Below are positions 1 to 11,880 of a DNA stretch of 64,000 nucleotides, in pieces. The DNA lies in the NCBI GenBank assembly GCA_019914995.1, contig CM034138.1:1860001-1924000 (forward strand), given 5' to 3'. Source of the stretch: Acanthochlamys bracteata (lineage: Eukaryota > Streptophyta > Magnoliopsida > Pandanales > Velloziaceae). The translations under genes and the position numbers were made by a program. The notes beneath the pieces are model-generated. The model was not told where the DNA came from. It did no database searches and worked only from the letters and a program-made list of their open reading frames with translations. Numbering within the stretch: position 1 is the stretch's first letter; each line of letters starts with the position of its first letter.

Positions 1-500
1 ATATTTTGTGATAATCGTGAGAGGAATTAAAAAGTAGATCAAGAATTGCATGTTGTAGGTCGAGTTTCCATGTGTATAGTGCAAGAGATAGATTTATGCC
101 GCATTTTGATACATATTTGAAACCGTGACCGCCACTTACTCAGTTCTGATGAAACCATGTGCTTTCCATTTGTTTGCACATCTGAGTGTTCTAATTTCTT
201 CATTTTAAAATTTTTTTATTACCTTGTTTTGAATTGTTTATACAGATTTTGCTTCTTTAGCTTTATTGATCTACTAATGCTTATGACTACTGTGGTGACC
301 TAGTTAAGTTGCTTAGTCATTTTTTTGGTAATGAAACTTTATTCTAGACAATCTTAGATTTGCTTGGATGATTTCTGTTTGTATTTGTTTATTGTTTTCC
401 TTTTCCGCCTTGAGGGTAGTGTATTTCTTTGGTGGCTCATACGCACAGTCAATTTTGCTGGAAATGTATTTTGTATTTATTAATTCTCTAATTGATGCAG

Positions 501-1335
501 AGGCACTGGTTACCCTCCTGCCCTTGAGTATATGAACCATGCCGAAAATTTAAATGTCAATCTTGTGGAAGCCTTTAAGAACATGCAGCTTGATGAAGAG
601 AATTTGCACCATGGAAATGGTGATTCTATAGATGAGGTATACAGCAATCTTTATTGAACGCTCTATAATATACTAATCTGTACATTGTGTAGAAATGTTC
701 AGAGTACATATCTGTATAACTGCAAATTGAATTGATACATGCTTTTCTTTTTTCTTCCCCCCACTTCCCCCTAAAGTTGTAAAACTTTTGTTATACTGAA
801 CCTTTTAGAGATCTGTCCTTGCTGAATGTCGAATAATCAGCCTTAGAGTTTGTGACATGTTCAGGAACATTCTCTAAACTCTATTTGATAATGTCTCAGG
901 TTGTCCTAAATAAAGCCATTTAACTTATCTAATTTAAAATTTAAGGTGTTTTATCGCCAGCTTAGGTTTATTAGACTATGCTTTATTTACAACTTTACGA
1001 ACACATCATCTTTCAGGTAGATGGTGGCTGTTTTCTCCTGCACACCTCGTGCACTAATCAATATAATTTATATTTTTCATAATTATATCCGGTCAAATGT
1101 CATTTTTTGTGTTTGTAGTTAAATATGCATGTCATTTGTGAAAACCCTTTTTCAGAATGACCAATTATGAATTTATGATGACTATCTGTAGGTTGCTTCT
1201 GAAAATGGCGAGGGAACCCAAGATGATGCTGCTGAAGTTGATGCTGATGATTCTGCAGATGGAGCAGTTCTTGTTAATGGAAGTGAAGGTGATGAACAAT
1301 GGGGTACGAACAACGCAGGACTTCCGTCAGGCTAA
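501..1335 (+). CDS. 3' end of an unrecognised gene (two last coding exons)
   Basis: Two exons can be read: 501-636 (starts with the last base of a split codon) and 1192-1335, joined in phase 0 by a GT-AG intron (donor GAG|GTATAC, acceptor CTGTAG|GTTGCT), ending at TAA 1333-1335. The readable tail is about 93 residues. The first part contains the hydrophobic/amphipathic stretch YPPALEYMNHAENLNVNLVE. The second part is strongly acidic and Asp/Glu/Gly-rich and ends NNAGLPSG. Earlier exons lie left of base 501, probably outside the window. I do not recognise the family, and an acidic low-complexity tail is not diagnostic. The ORF beginning at 1157 is in another frame and crosses the splice site. 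Confidence 0.55.
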
Positions 1336-3058
1336 AAGCAATTAGTTGGACAAGTGTAAAATTCCTAATTTAATCAGATTTCATTAGCTACATTTCATAC
1401 TGACTTCTGTTACGCGTGTGAAAGTTGTAGTCATAGCCATCTTGTGTAATTGGTATGGGCTATGAGGGTGAGAATGGGCTCCTATATATGAAAAAAAGGT
1501 CTTTTGAGCTAGGATTAGTTACAGACAAGATGTAATCAGTAGTAACAACTTAAACTAGAAAATCATTGTAAGGTTTGTTACTCTATCCATCATCATTCCA
1601 GTTAATTCTTTTTCATTGTTTGTTAACTTTGTCGTGATTATCTATAGTTTGCATTTAATGCTTGTTCTAATGTGAACAAACTGTACCATTCTCCTAATTT
1701 GTTCTTTTCTTATGGCAGTTCTTACTTCACAGGATTAGGATATGGACGACTGTTTCAGCATTGAGACACTTCATTCAACAGGTAATGATAACAGTCATTT
1801 TTTAGTTTGAGGACAAAATCATTCCTTGAAAACAGATAAGAATAGTACTGACCGTGAAAAAGAAGACAAAATCCTGATTATTTTATATTTGACTTTTATT
1901 GAGATTATTGAGAGGACAAAAATCACCCTTGTTGCTTTTATAATTTATCAAGGCGTCCACATAAAATAGTCCAAGTTATACCATGGACGTTTTAAGTTCC
2001 TCTAGCTAAATTACCCTTGCACAAATTTGCATGTGTTTTATTGTATACCTTTTCCTATTGGGCAGTCGTAAGTCCTTAAGTTGACACTCATCTCTATCTT
2101 AGTATTTGAAATAATGTTGACTTTTCTTTCTCATTAATGTGATGACCTTACCATTCAAGTTGAGGTGCATATTCGTATCAGAAAACTAGTCATAGTGGAG
2201 TAATTAATAGATGATAGGCTTTCCAGATATTAGTTTGGACTAATAGCTGTACCTTTTTTACAGTTAAGTCAGTTTGTTAGCAATTTGCAATTCTACATGT
2301 CAGTCTTTAGTTCTATTGCCTAGGAATAATTTGTACTCCACCATTTGTATAGAAATGGTTGCACTCATTTCATTATAACATGCCCTTTTCTTTGGTTTTT
2401 GTTTATTGAATGTTTTCATTGATAAAATTTTTGGTGCACTCATTAACACTAGGCCTGGGTATGCTTGTGAAAGCCTTCTTCAGCCTATTAATCCATTCGT
2501 TGTGTATCTGAATTTCATTTCAGTTTTTATCAGGCTTCAGGAGAAGGAAATCGACGATTTTATTTTCTGTTGCTGTTATTCAGAGTTTGTGCATATCCGA
2601 TTCTTTGAGCACTTTTAGTAGCTTTTATTGATTGTAGAATTGTCGAGACTACCACGTCTGCTGGTAATACATAGGAAGTTTTGTGGAGAGGAACAATAAT
2701 AGAACCTTATTTTTCTTAAATTTGTACGTTTTTGCGGTTGAGCTTTCTTGTGATAATTCTTGTGAATTTTGGAATGCAAATACTAGTAATGGATCTTCGA
2801 TGTAACTTCTCAGTTGGTCTGTTAGTTGTTCTCCACGGCAAAAACTGAATCTCGATTTAAGCAGAAATGTTACAGAAAAGTTCTTCTAATCTCGATTTAA
2901 AAAACAAGCTTGCTTGTGAAAACAACCACCCAAAAAAAAAAAAAAAGGAAATTGGTACAAATTAGTTGGTATTTGTTTGAGAGTTACCTTCCTGACAAGA
3001 CGCATATAGATAAATTATTTAATGTCTTTAATTAGTTCTGTTTCTTGTTAAATGCAGG
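1336..3058. other. Intergenic / 3' flank, no gene seen
   Basis: A/T-rich sequence that probably includes the 3' UTR of the gene ending at 1335. Short ORFs here have no recognisable content. An A-rich run of about 14 bases lies near 2933-2946. Confidence 0.5.
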
Positions 3059-3500
3059 AAATAATTAAACTCGGGGCTAAAACTATGGTAGTTCCGGCGG
3101 ACTTTCCGATCGGTTGCAACGCAGCTTATCTAACGATGTTTTGGAATACATTAAGCACCCAAGATAAAATGATCACAGATCATCTGGATGCATCAAATGG
3201 TTAAATGGATTTGTCATGTGTCACAACCGTTTACTTCGTCGGAAACTGGATCATCTTCGTTCGGTTTATCCTAACGTTACGATCATTTACGCCGATTACT
3301 ACAAAGCTACTATGAATATCTACGACACTCTTCGTACAAACGGCGAGCTAGTTGATGTTGCTCGGAATCGTTTTCAGTTTCTGATGAATATAGCATTGTT
3401 TATTAACGTACATTATTGAGTTAACTGCAGGGTTCTTGAGGACATATTTGATGGCATGCTGTGGTGGTGGAGGACCTTACAACTTACTACAACTCTTTAG
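3059..3500 (+). pseudogene. Truncated GDSL esterase/lipase pseudogene
   Basis: Follows an intact splice acceptor (AATGCAG|GAAATA). The reading ELIKLGAKTMVVPADFPIGC is the conserved block III region of plant GDSL lipases. After about residue 36 the frame shifts near 3165-3175. The second frame then reads GCIKWLNGF and LDHLRSVYPNVTIIYADYY, the following conserved block. After about 3350 the similarity breaks, then resumes behind another acceptor-like CTGCAG at 3430 with ACCGGGGPYN (about 3462-3490). The catalytic block I Ser (GDS) exons and the C-terminal DxxH block are absent. With a frameshift and missing ends this is a relic, not a gene. The family is certain; the subfamily (SGNH esterases of the acetylajmalan-esterase type) is a guess. 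Confidence 0.85.
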
Positions 3501-3992
3501 AAAAGGAAATAACTATTATTTGTTATTCATAATAATTATTATGTATATCTAAATCATGAAACTTTGCAGTAAGCTCAAGCTGAATACTGTATTCTGTACG
3601 TATTTTTAAACTGTATATCCAAATCTCAATGCATGACCCTACGGTGTCTACCTAATTGATGATGTGCTCGCATATATATCTAAGTGTAGAATAAGCACGG
3701 TTTTAGTAAATGGGCTAAGTTCAATACTTAGCCCAACGACTAGGCCTAATAAGGACAGGCACCTTGCAGCCCACGTCCGTGGAACCAATAAGCTCTCACT
3801 CTTTAACATGTAGCCAATTAAAGTTAGCCACGCCATCAAACAGACGTCGTTGGCTCGTTGCTCTGCTTTCTGTTTTCTTCTCTCTATCGCTCGCTCTAAA
3901 TAAAAGAGCTCCAATTCGAAACGCGGTAAAATAACGCAGAGCTTGACGGTCACTTCGCCGGATCCAATTCGAAACGCGGCAAAAATCGCTTA
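3501..3992. other. Intergenic and 5' leader of the UDP-sugar transporter gene
   Basis: Contains the promoter and 5' UTR of the gene starting at 3993. A 15-bp segment TCCAATTCGAAACGC occurs twice (about 3909-3923 and 3963-3977), a small local duplication in the leader. Minus-strand ORFs here are shadows. Confidence 0.4.
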
Positions 3993-6063
3993 ATGGAAGT
4001 GAAAGTCGGCGCTGGCGGTGGTGGCGGGTTAGGCCGAGTCGCACTTCTTTCTTTCTGCGTCGCCGGGATCTGGTCGGCGTATATAACCCAAGGCGTTCTT
4101 CAAGAAACACTGTAAGCAACAAGAAAAAAAACAGCATTTTGTTTTTGTCTGATGAAAATGTGTTGAATTTGAAAGTGTAATCGGGATCACAGGTCAACGA
4201 AACGGTTTGGACCAGATGAGAAACGTTTCGAGCACCTCGCGTTCCTTAATCTTGCGCAGAATGTTCTCTGCTTCTTTTGGTCTCTAATAAGTAAGATTGT
4301 TGTTTGATCTAAAATTCATTTCTGATGTGTTAAGGGAAAAAATTCAAATGAGTTTTAAGAATATGTGTTATTGTTTGTGGAATGTAGTGATCAAGTTGTG
4401 GTCAGGGGGATCGAAAGGTGGAGCCCCGTGGTGGAGTTATTGGAGCGCTGGCATTACTAACACCGTTGGACCGGCTATGGGAATTGAGGCTCTCAAATAC
4501 ATCAGCTATCCTGCTCAGGTGAAATTTTTGCACTTTTGCTAATGTTTCTCTATGTATAATTGTTCAAAGGTGCTGATCTTGGGATTGTAGCAATGTCGGT
4601 CATGTTGATTCTTGAGAGGAACTACTGTAGTAATAGGTGGTAGTGAAAAATGAAAGGCTGATCTACTTTTTGGTTCCATTACGGCTTCAGTTTCTTATTG
4701 GGGTGGAATGAAGGGTAGCAGACAAGAACAACATTGGTGTCTACTGCACTTGCGTTTTAATTAATGAATATTAGAAGCTGTTTAATCCTTTTCAATATTT
4801 GTGTTATCATTGCTTGCATATCTCATATGAGTCTCTAATGGTAATTATTCATTTGGCATGATAGGTTCTAGCAAAATCCTCGAAGATGATTCCTGGTGAG
4901 TTCTTTTCTGTAAAGTGCCTCTTGAATCAAGCTGTTTAGACTGCCTTGCTTTTGTTTATTATTCTAGAAACAGATGTAGAAACTCTATTTTAGAAAAAAA
5001 GGTGCTTTCCTATATGCATTATCTGCCATAACCCAAATTCTGTCGATATTATATTGAAGATTGTTTAAGTAGCAGCTGTTCATCGTATTTCTCAAATTGG
5101 TTTATTTGCGCAAGTTATTTCGTAGTTCATTGGTTTCTTCTTGATGATTGTCCTGATGATTTTCATCGTTGATGTTGCAGTTATGCTAATGGGAACACTT
5201 GTATATGGAGTGAAATACACCGTCCCTGAGTATGTTTGCACCTTCCTTGTTGCTGGAGGTGTATCAGCATTTGCACTTTTGAAGGTCAGATAAATATCAT
5301 TTTGCTTTTATTCTGGATTGTATTGTACCAGTAAAAGTCAAGGGAGGCTGACCTCCTTGGAATTTATGTTGTTGTTAGTAAAAGGCTGCTTGAACTGGCA
5401 TAAATGACGAGCATGTTTTTGGCCATTTCAGACAAGTTCCAAGACGATAAGCAAACTTGCCCATCCGAATGCTCCTCTTGGTTATGCTTTATGCTTTCTG
5501 AACTTAGCATTTGATGGTTTCACAAATTCAACTCAAGATTCTATATCAGCTAGGTGAAGTATTACATAATCTCCTTTTGCTAGGAAAAACTCCCACCACA
5601 TGTTTTGCGAGGAGCCTTCTTGTAAGCATCTCCCTTTTCTCACAGGTACCCAAAGACGTCTGCTTGGGATATAATGCTGGGGATGAATCTGTGGGGTACG
5701 ATCTACAATCTTGTATACATGTTTGGTCGGCCCCATGGGAATGGTTATGAGGCACTGAACTTCTGCAAGGAGCATCCTGAGGCAGCATGGGACATTCTCA
5801 TGTACTGCCTTTGTGGTGCTGTAGGACAGAATTTCATCTTCCTTACCATCAGTCAATTTGGTTCTCTTGCCAACACTACCATAACAACTACCCGCAAGTT
5901 TGTGAGCATCGTGGTTTCCTCTTTACTTAGCGGCAACCCCCTCTCTGTGAAACAATGGGGTTGCGTGTTGATGGTTTTCTCTGGTCTCTCCTATCAAATA
6001 TTCCTCAAGTGGAGGAAGATTCAAAAGACTCAAGACACCCTAAAGAAGAAAAAAGGGGCATGA
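3993..6063 (+). CDS. UTR3: UDP-galactose/UDP-glucose transporter, UTr1/UTr3 type (SLC35B)
   Basis: Seven exons, 340 aa: 3993-4111, 4193-4290, 4388-4518, 4865-4895, 5181-5284, 5432-5553, 5646-6063. All junctions are GT-AG and in phase. The protein is an SLC35B nucleotide-sugar antiporter with about ten hydrophobic segments. Family hallmarks include STKRFGPDEKRFEHLAFLN near the N-terminus, GITNTVGPAMGIEALKYISY, VLAKSSKMIPVMLMGTLVYG and SLANTTITTTRKFVSI. The C-terminus ends KKGA, a KKXX dilysine ER-retrieval signal, as in the Arabidopsis UTr1/UTr3 carriers known to bring UDP-glucose/UDP-galactose into the ER for glycoprotein quality control. The start is the first ATG in good context after the 5' UTR. 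UTr1 and UTr3 are close paralogues, so the symbol is tentative; the family call is firm. Confidence 0.93.
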
Positions 6064-7480
6064 TCGCATTTTTTTCACAGCTTTTATTCAGCAGTTGGTT
6101 AGAGTTATATTTTTGGCGAAGTGATGGTGCCTGAGAATTAGGCCGCCACTTTAGGTCAATAGGGATTGTATACTTAATCAACATCCAACATGTATGTTGT
6201 CTCTACTTCCAGTATAGCTCTCAAAGAAAATGATTTTACTATACGTATATAAATCAAGGCATCAACTGTTAACATATCATTGAGAATCAGATTATAGCAG
6301 TATCTCAAGGGTACCTGTATTGTTTCGTGTAGGGCAGACGTATAGAATTTCTTTTAAATGGCTATTCTGATTTCTGCCGTGTTCCATTTAGTTGTCTCCA
6401 TAAGTTTATCTCTGATTTGCATTTCACTCCTAGAATAGAGAAGCCTATGATAATATTGCTGCTTGCATGCATTCCAGGAAACAAAACAAATACAACAATC
6501 TTGTAAGCCCCATCCAATGTTATAGAAAAGATCTGTGTGAAATCATAGTAGCACCAAGATGAATTGACTTGAAGCGGTCGCTCTTGCCAAAAAAGAATAG
6601 ACAAGCTTCCAATGTGTAAGAACTGAAATTTTTTCTTTATATATTGGACTGTTTTGTAGTGTTTATCAAAAGAATTTTTTAGAATAAAAAATATTTTTAT
6701 TCTATTTCAATAAATGAGCTATATTATTTTGATTAAAAAAATAAATATAGGTAATAAAAAGATATAATTATTAGAATAGACAAGCTTCCGATGTCAGCAA
6801 GAAGTGAAATTTTTTCTTTTACATGTATTCAGAGGAAAGAAAGAATAACCAATACGCAATGCCGGAAGTCCAAGAAATTTCAAAAGACCGTTCCTGCATG
6901 ACGTAATACTTAAACTGGAAATAACAATTTTCAAGAACGCCGCTAGCAAAAAGCTATTGGCTATGCAAGACCCTATTAATATTTGGAACAAGTTCCTCTA
7001 TATACTGATTGTACATCATGAGTCCAAAAAGGCGTGTTTTAAACCTCCCGTAATAATTTCACTTTTTTTGGCCAAATTTTGAGTTTCGAATAGTTCATAT
7101 ATTTTAATTACACAAGAAATTCAGAATTTTACTTTCTCCAGTTCTAATTTTTTTATTTACACATTTCTCAATACAATTATATTTTTCAATTTTTAATATA
7201 TTTTCAAAAAATATTTAAATATAAATATTAAATTCTATTTTTATTTTATTTTTAAAATACTTTTTATTTTTTATTTTTATGAAATTCAGTTACAATCATT
7301 TAAAACACGTTCTAAGAATATGAAGACTTTCTCTTGGAGACCCTTTAAAAGCTAAAATTATAATTATGAGATTTTTTGCAAAATCCTTCCCCGCCCTTAA
7401 GATTAGCAGACAATTATTCAGTGGGTTCAGCTAGCAGATTTTGGTCTCTCTTTTATTCTTACAGTGCTCATCAGCCAATC
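6064..7480. other. Intergenic, A/T-rich, with a split direct repeat
   Basis: 3' flank of the transporter gene followed by very A/T-rich sequence (about 6640-6770 and 7080-7300). A block of about 45 bases beginning AGAATAGACAAGCTTCC occurs at about 6594 and again, with small changes, at about 6773. No gene recognised. Confidence 0.4.
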
Positions 7481-10000
7481 ATGTACTGCGCCCGTTTTCC
7501 TTTGGCGGTCTCGGTCGCCCTACAGCGAAGGCTACGGCAGCACTCAGTCACCTGCGTCGTCCGTCCGATATTCGCGACAGCAACGAACAGCTTCGATTGG
7601 AATGGCGCTACAGCGGCTGCCATTACTCACGCCGGCGATGATGGCTCCCGAGATCTTAGGGGTTATTTCCAGAGAGTCGCCAGCTGTAACCGTGGAGCTG
7701 TATGTCTATGCCTTATATTCTATTATAACTTGTTTTCTGTATGTTTAGATTTGAGAGGATTCTAATTACTTGGTTTTCACTGGAGTGAGGAAATACTGTG
7801 CAGGAAAGACAATCAGATTTCGTTCCGTTTTTAGTTGATGAAGAGGTTGTTGGTTATATGCATCAAGGGTAATTTTCTTTACCAAAATTTGTCCCCTTAA
7901 AATGATGATTGGTTAGTTAGATTCGTCTTAGAATGAATGAGAAGATTAGTTAATTACGATGGATAAGGTACGTGACTGATATGGACTTGGATTTTGATGT
8001 CACAGCTTTGTGGACCATATAAGAGAGTTCCGTGATGTCTTTACTCTAGCAAAAGGTGACATCGGTCCTTACGCGAGCGGTCATGTTGCACTTCATCATT
8101 TGCTCACTACACCTGAGGATAGAACTGCAGCAGTTGCAGGTGTCATAAGGTCTCTAGGAAGTTTGATTCCAGGTATTCGAAATGAGGTACTTAGTGCTAG
8201 ATGGTATGCAACTGTCTTGCTCTCTGCGGTTGATTGCCTATTAAAACAATATTGTATCATTGTTGAACTGTTTAATTATAACATATTTTTCAGTTCGTGA
8301 GATTAGTCTCTTTTGCATTTCGCTCTCATTGTTATGGACAACTTTGCTTCTTTTCCCGTGCTGATTGCCTAGATTGCACTTTATGGTTGCTTTTTTTCCT
8401 AATTATTTTTGTTTTTGAAACTGTGTTGACTTTGACTTGGGCCTGAAATATGTTCATATTCACACGACTAGCTATATCCGGTATCATCATCATTTGGGTC
8501 ACCTGTGCTATTCTCTCTTGAACGGGCAGCTGCACCTTATTTTGGCATAAAGGTTTGTCATACCTTGATTTACTCATCTTCATTTAAGACTCCATTATGG
8601 TAAAAAAATTTTGTGTATGTATTAAAATATTTTGTGTTAATCAGGCTTATGGAGTCCATATGAATGGTTATGTGGATAAAAGTGGGGAGAAGTATCTTTG
8701 GATTGGGAAGAGAAGTGATGCTAAAGCTACTTATCCAGGAATGCTTGATCATCTGGTTGCTGGTGGCTTGGTTTGTACATAAGATTTAAACTTGCAACTT
8801 CTATGGCAGCCTCCTGATTTCCACTTATTATATATACTATTAATGCGTCTGTATTTACAAATGATCATATAGACAGACATGTTCAGTAAAAGAATTATTA
8901 TAGCAAGCAGTTATACTTGCAAAAGTTCAGTGAAGCCTTTCGAATTTTGCTGTCAGAACACCATCTACTTGACATGTATTCCTAGAATTCATTTTCTTCT
9001 GTTCATCTTTGATATGTAGCCTCTTAATATCACATGCAAGGAGAACCTCATGAAGGAATGTCAAGAGGAAGCTGGAATCCCGAGATCTATCTCTATCAGG
9101 TAAGTTGTAATTGTCAGGATTTGTATAAGCATAAGTTAGACACTAGATTTTTTTTGTTCTTTCTTGCTTGGTGAGTGGTGACTGGTTAGTGCAATAGTTG
9201 AAAGCAAAATGTTTGTTGCCAGTGCTACCTCAGTTGGTGCTGTTTCTTACATGGACATCGATGGCTATAGATACAAGAGAGATGTTCTCTTTTGCTATGA
9301 TCTAGAGCTCCCCGTGGAATTTATTCCAAAGAATGAAGGCAAGTCCTTGACTAAATAGAATAATTAGATGTTATTTAAAAGTGAGTGGATATCATGGTTA
9401 TTTATCATTGTTATACGAAAAAGAAGTAACTGTACTTGTTAATTTTCTTTTTATTAATCTCCATGTTCTTGTATAGTGTTGTACTCTTTAATTATCAGAC
9501 TTTTAACATATGAGCACAATCTTGACGAAAGTGAAATTGGCAGATGGAGAGGTGGACAGTTTCCAGTTGATTCCTGTAGCAGATGTTGGAAGTATTATTA
9601 GGAGGACAGAATGCTTCAAGCCAAACTGCACCCTTGTCATAATCGATTTTCTAATTCGCCACGGGTACCCAATTAAGTTACCTCAACAACTCAAGTTACA
9701 GTATATCACGATCAATAGTTTCTATTATGTGATCAAATTTGTCTTTGAGAATATTTTCTATGATAAGTTAAAATGGCAGATTGGATTCAATGGTATTATA
9801 TTCAAAGCCACATGTCTATACAGTAACTGTTACTTGTTACGTTGCTGTACACTAAAGTTGAACTGACGAAATTTGTTTGATCGTTCATGCATTAATATTG
9901 TTAGTATTATTTTGCTGATTTCTTTTGTAGGTATATAACTCCGGATGACTATGGTTACTTAAAGCTGCTACAAAGCTTAAGGAGTGTGGATTGCCCCTGA
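7481..10000 (+). CDS. NUDT20: DUF4743/Nudix hydrolase, plastid NUDT20/NUDT24 type
   Basis: Nine exons, 352 aa: 7481-7699, 7804-7868, 8006-8186, 8472-8552, 8645-8770, 9020-9099, 9223-9338, 9544-9664, 9931-10000. The N-terminus (MYCARFPLAVSVALQRRLRQ) is Arg/Ser/Ala-rich and acid-poor, like a transit peptide. A DUF4743 region follows (LRGYFQRVASCNRG to about residue 180), then the Nudix domain. The Nudix box is at residues 222-244, with core KECQEEAGI in place of the textbook REUXEEXGU; the same variation is usual in this subfamily. The family is known to hydrolyse damaged (oxo/oxy) thiamin diphosphates. Intron 7 starts with GC, not GT (AAG|GCAAGT), and the phase demands it. An upstream in-frame ATG at 7376 is possible but less likely. 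NUDT20 and NUDT24 are not separable here. Confidence 0.92.
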
Positions 10001-11599
10001 GATCAAGGATCAAGTAAACGAACATCCCAGAATTCAAATATAGTTTGCTGAAAACTGAGGTTGCCATGCAAGCTGGAAATGATTAGGGGATATACTCTAG
10101 AAATTGCCATTTCTAGGTCCCTCATATCATGCATCAACAACCAAGGAAGATTTGGCAATGTTTGAACAGCTTAAGCTGCTAACTTTAAATGCATGGGTCA
10201 CTAGGCTTCACCATATTCTGAAATTCAGCATAGTAGTTCCTCAATATGCAGGGACTAGTTTCGGACTTGCTTCATCAAAATTCACGCAACAAAAATTCTG
10301 CACAATGCTCCTGTCAAGCTCTGTTAGTGTGAGGCTCTTTCTGTTTATTACGCCATCTGGATTTAAAACAGATCACAATCGGACTTCACTTGTATTTAGT
10401 GTTATTCTAGGAAGATGTACTCTCCGTAAAAAATTACGGATTCGATCCCCTCATCAGCTTCGTTGCTTGGCAATTGTCATGGTTCTATAAGTTGAGTTGA
10501 ATATTTGTTTCCCATTTCAAAAAGCTTGCAACTTTTCTTGTTTCTACATAGTTATTTTACTAACAAGATTATGTCAAATGATGAAGAAAGTTGGGAAAAA
10601 TGTGTACGGAAGAAAATGTTCTTTTAGTCCTCAGGAAATGTGTTTGAAATTATTATGAAATAAAATTTATAAAATATTATAAAAATTTATTGAAAAATAT
10701 AAAATTAAAAAATTTAAAATAGAGCTACACGCTTCGTCATGTTCACGCATGAAGATCTTAAAATGGTTAGTACATACTTTTCACCCTTATACTCGTGGAT
10801 GAAACTAAATTCGATATGGAAAATAAACTTCACTAATTGAGAGTAGAGGGTCAAAGTTGACAATGTTAAAGTAGATGGACCAAAGTTGAGAAAACATCAA
10901 CATTACAGAAATCAATTCGAACTTTTTAAACAAATAATTCTCTCACAATACCTGTTACTCCCATTAGCACAGGGACATGACTTTAAACAGTCAACCAGTA
11001 GTCAATGCCAACCATGGAATATAACTTGAAATCACTGTTCTCCTGTTCAAAAAGAAAGTAGCTCAGCAGGTTTTCGAGCGACAATTGAATAAATGCAAAT
11101 GCAGAATCTGCGTACTTCACTCTTTCGCAGAAAGCAGGCAGGCATACGCAGGGAAGAGTCGTGCGGTCTACATTACTCAGCTGCCGCAACGATAAAGAAG
11201 AGAATCTCTAAAATAAATTCAGAAATGAAATCAACAGAATCATGATAGCTGAAGAGTATTGTAAACAGCACGACTCTCCACTGTAGACGCCATTCATTCT
11301 TGAGGAGTTCTTGAGATAAGAGAAGAAACAACAGATCAGAGAAGAAAGAAAGAAAGCTTGGAAATGGATGTGCAAGAGAATTACTAAGTAATTGAACAGG
11401 GCGTACGCTGGGGAGGGGTTACCGAAAATAATAAAGGACAACAACATAAGCCAACAACTTGGAATAATCAGCAGCAAAAGTTAATTATTTTAGACTTGCA
11501 CCTATTGGTCCTGAGATTAGCTCAACTGCTTCTACGCTTTTCTCATCTTTGCTTTCTTTACAAACTTGTTTCACGTATCTCCTCAAATTTCTTCACTGT
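10001..11599. other. Intergenic, no gene seen
   Basis: 3' UTR/flank of the Nudix gene up to about 10500, then A/T-rich DNA (10640-10720). The ORF at 10104-10490 starts inside the 3' flank and shows no family motif. Minus-strand ORFs at 10983-11477 have no recognisable domain. Confidence 0.4.
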
Positions 11600-11880
11600 C
11601 GAATCTGTTCTTGAGCTATATTTGATACATATTTCCAAAAGCGCATGCGATTGATACTTAGGTCTGAGATTCTAACAATTAAATTGAAGCATGGATGGAA
11701 GAAGGGAACAAAGATCACATTCCCTGAGAAGGGGAACGTGTTACCTGCTGATTTAGTTTTCATAATTGACGAAAAACACATGACATCGTCGTGCAGAAGA
11801 AGATCCCACTGGTTTGAAGCACTTGCAGGAACAACTGTGAACCCTTCCCACATTGGATGCCAGGGAAGCTGGATATCCCT
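11600..11880 (+). pseudogene. DnaJ/HSP40 (type B) C-terminal domain fragment
   Basis: The plus strand at 11660-11790 reads SEILTIKLKHGWKKGTKI followed by TFPEKGN and LPADLVFIIDEK. This is the client-binding C-terminal region of cytosolic type II J proteins. In intact members this stretch continues into RDGNDL and EALxG-TTVN-TLDGR. Here the middle is scrambled (CRRRSHW), EALAGTTVN is kept, and the LDGR-like part (about 11850-11880) is in another frame. There is no J domain, no start and no stop. It is a small decayed piece of an HSP40 gene; how it arrived is unknown. Confidence 0.8.

Noticed and set aside
1157..1345. 62-aa ORF overlapping the last exon of the first gene
   Set aside because: Other frame, begins in the intron; the spliced frame ending at 1335 gives a coherent acidic C-terminus.
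10430..10460. tRNA-like TTCGATCC motif
   Set aside because: The B-box-like sequence has no matching acceptor stem, A box or anticodon arm. No tRNA gene was seen in the window.
10104..10490. 128-aa ORF after the Nudix gene
   Set aside because: Starts at a non-ATG codon in the Nudix 3' flank, no domain, ordinary for A/T-rich DNA of this length.
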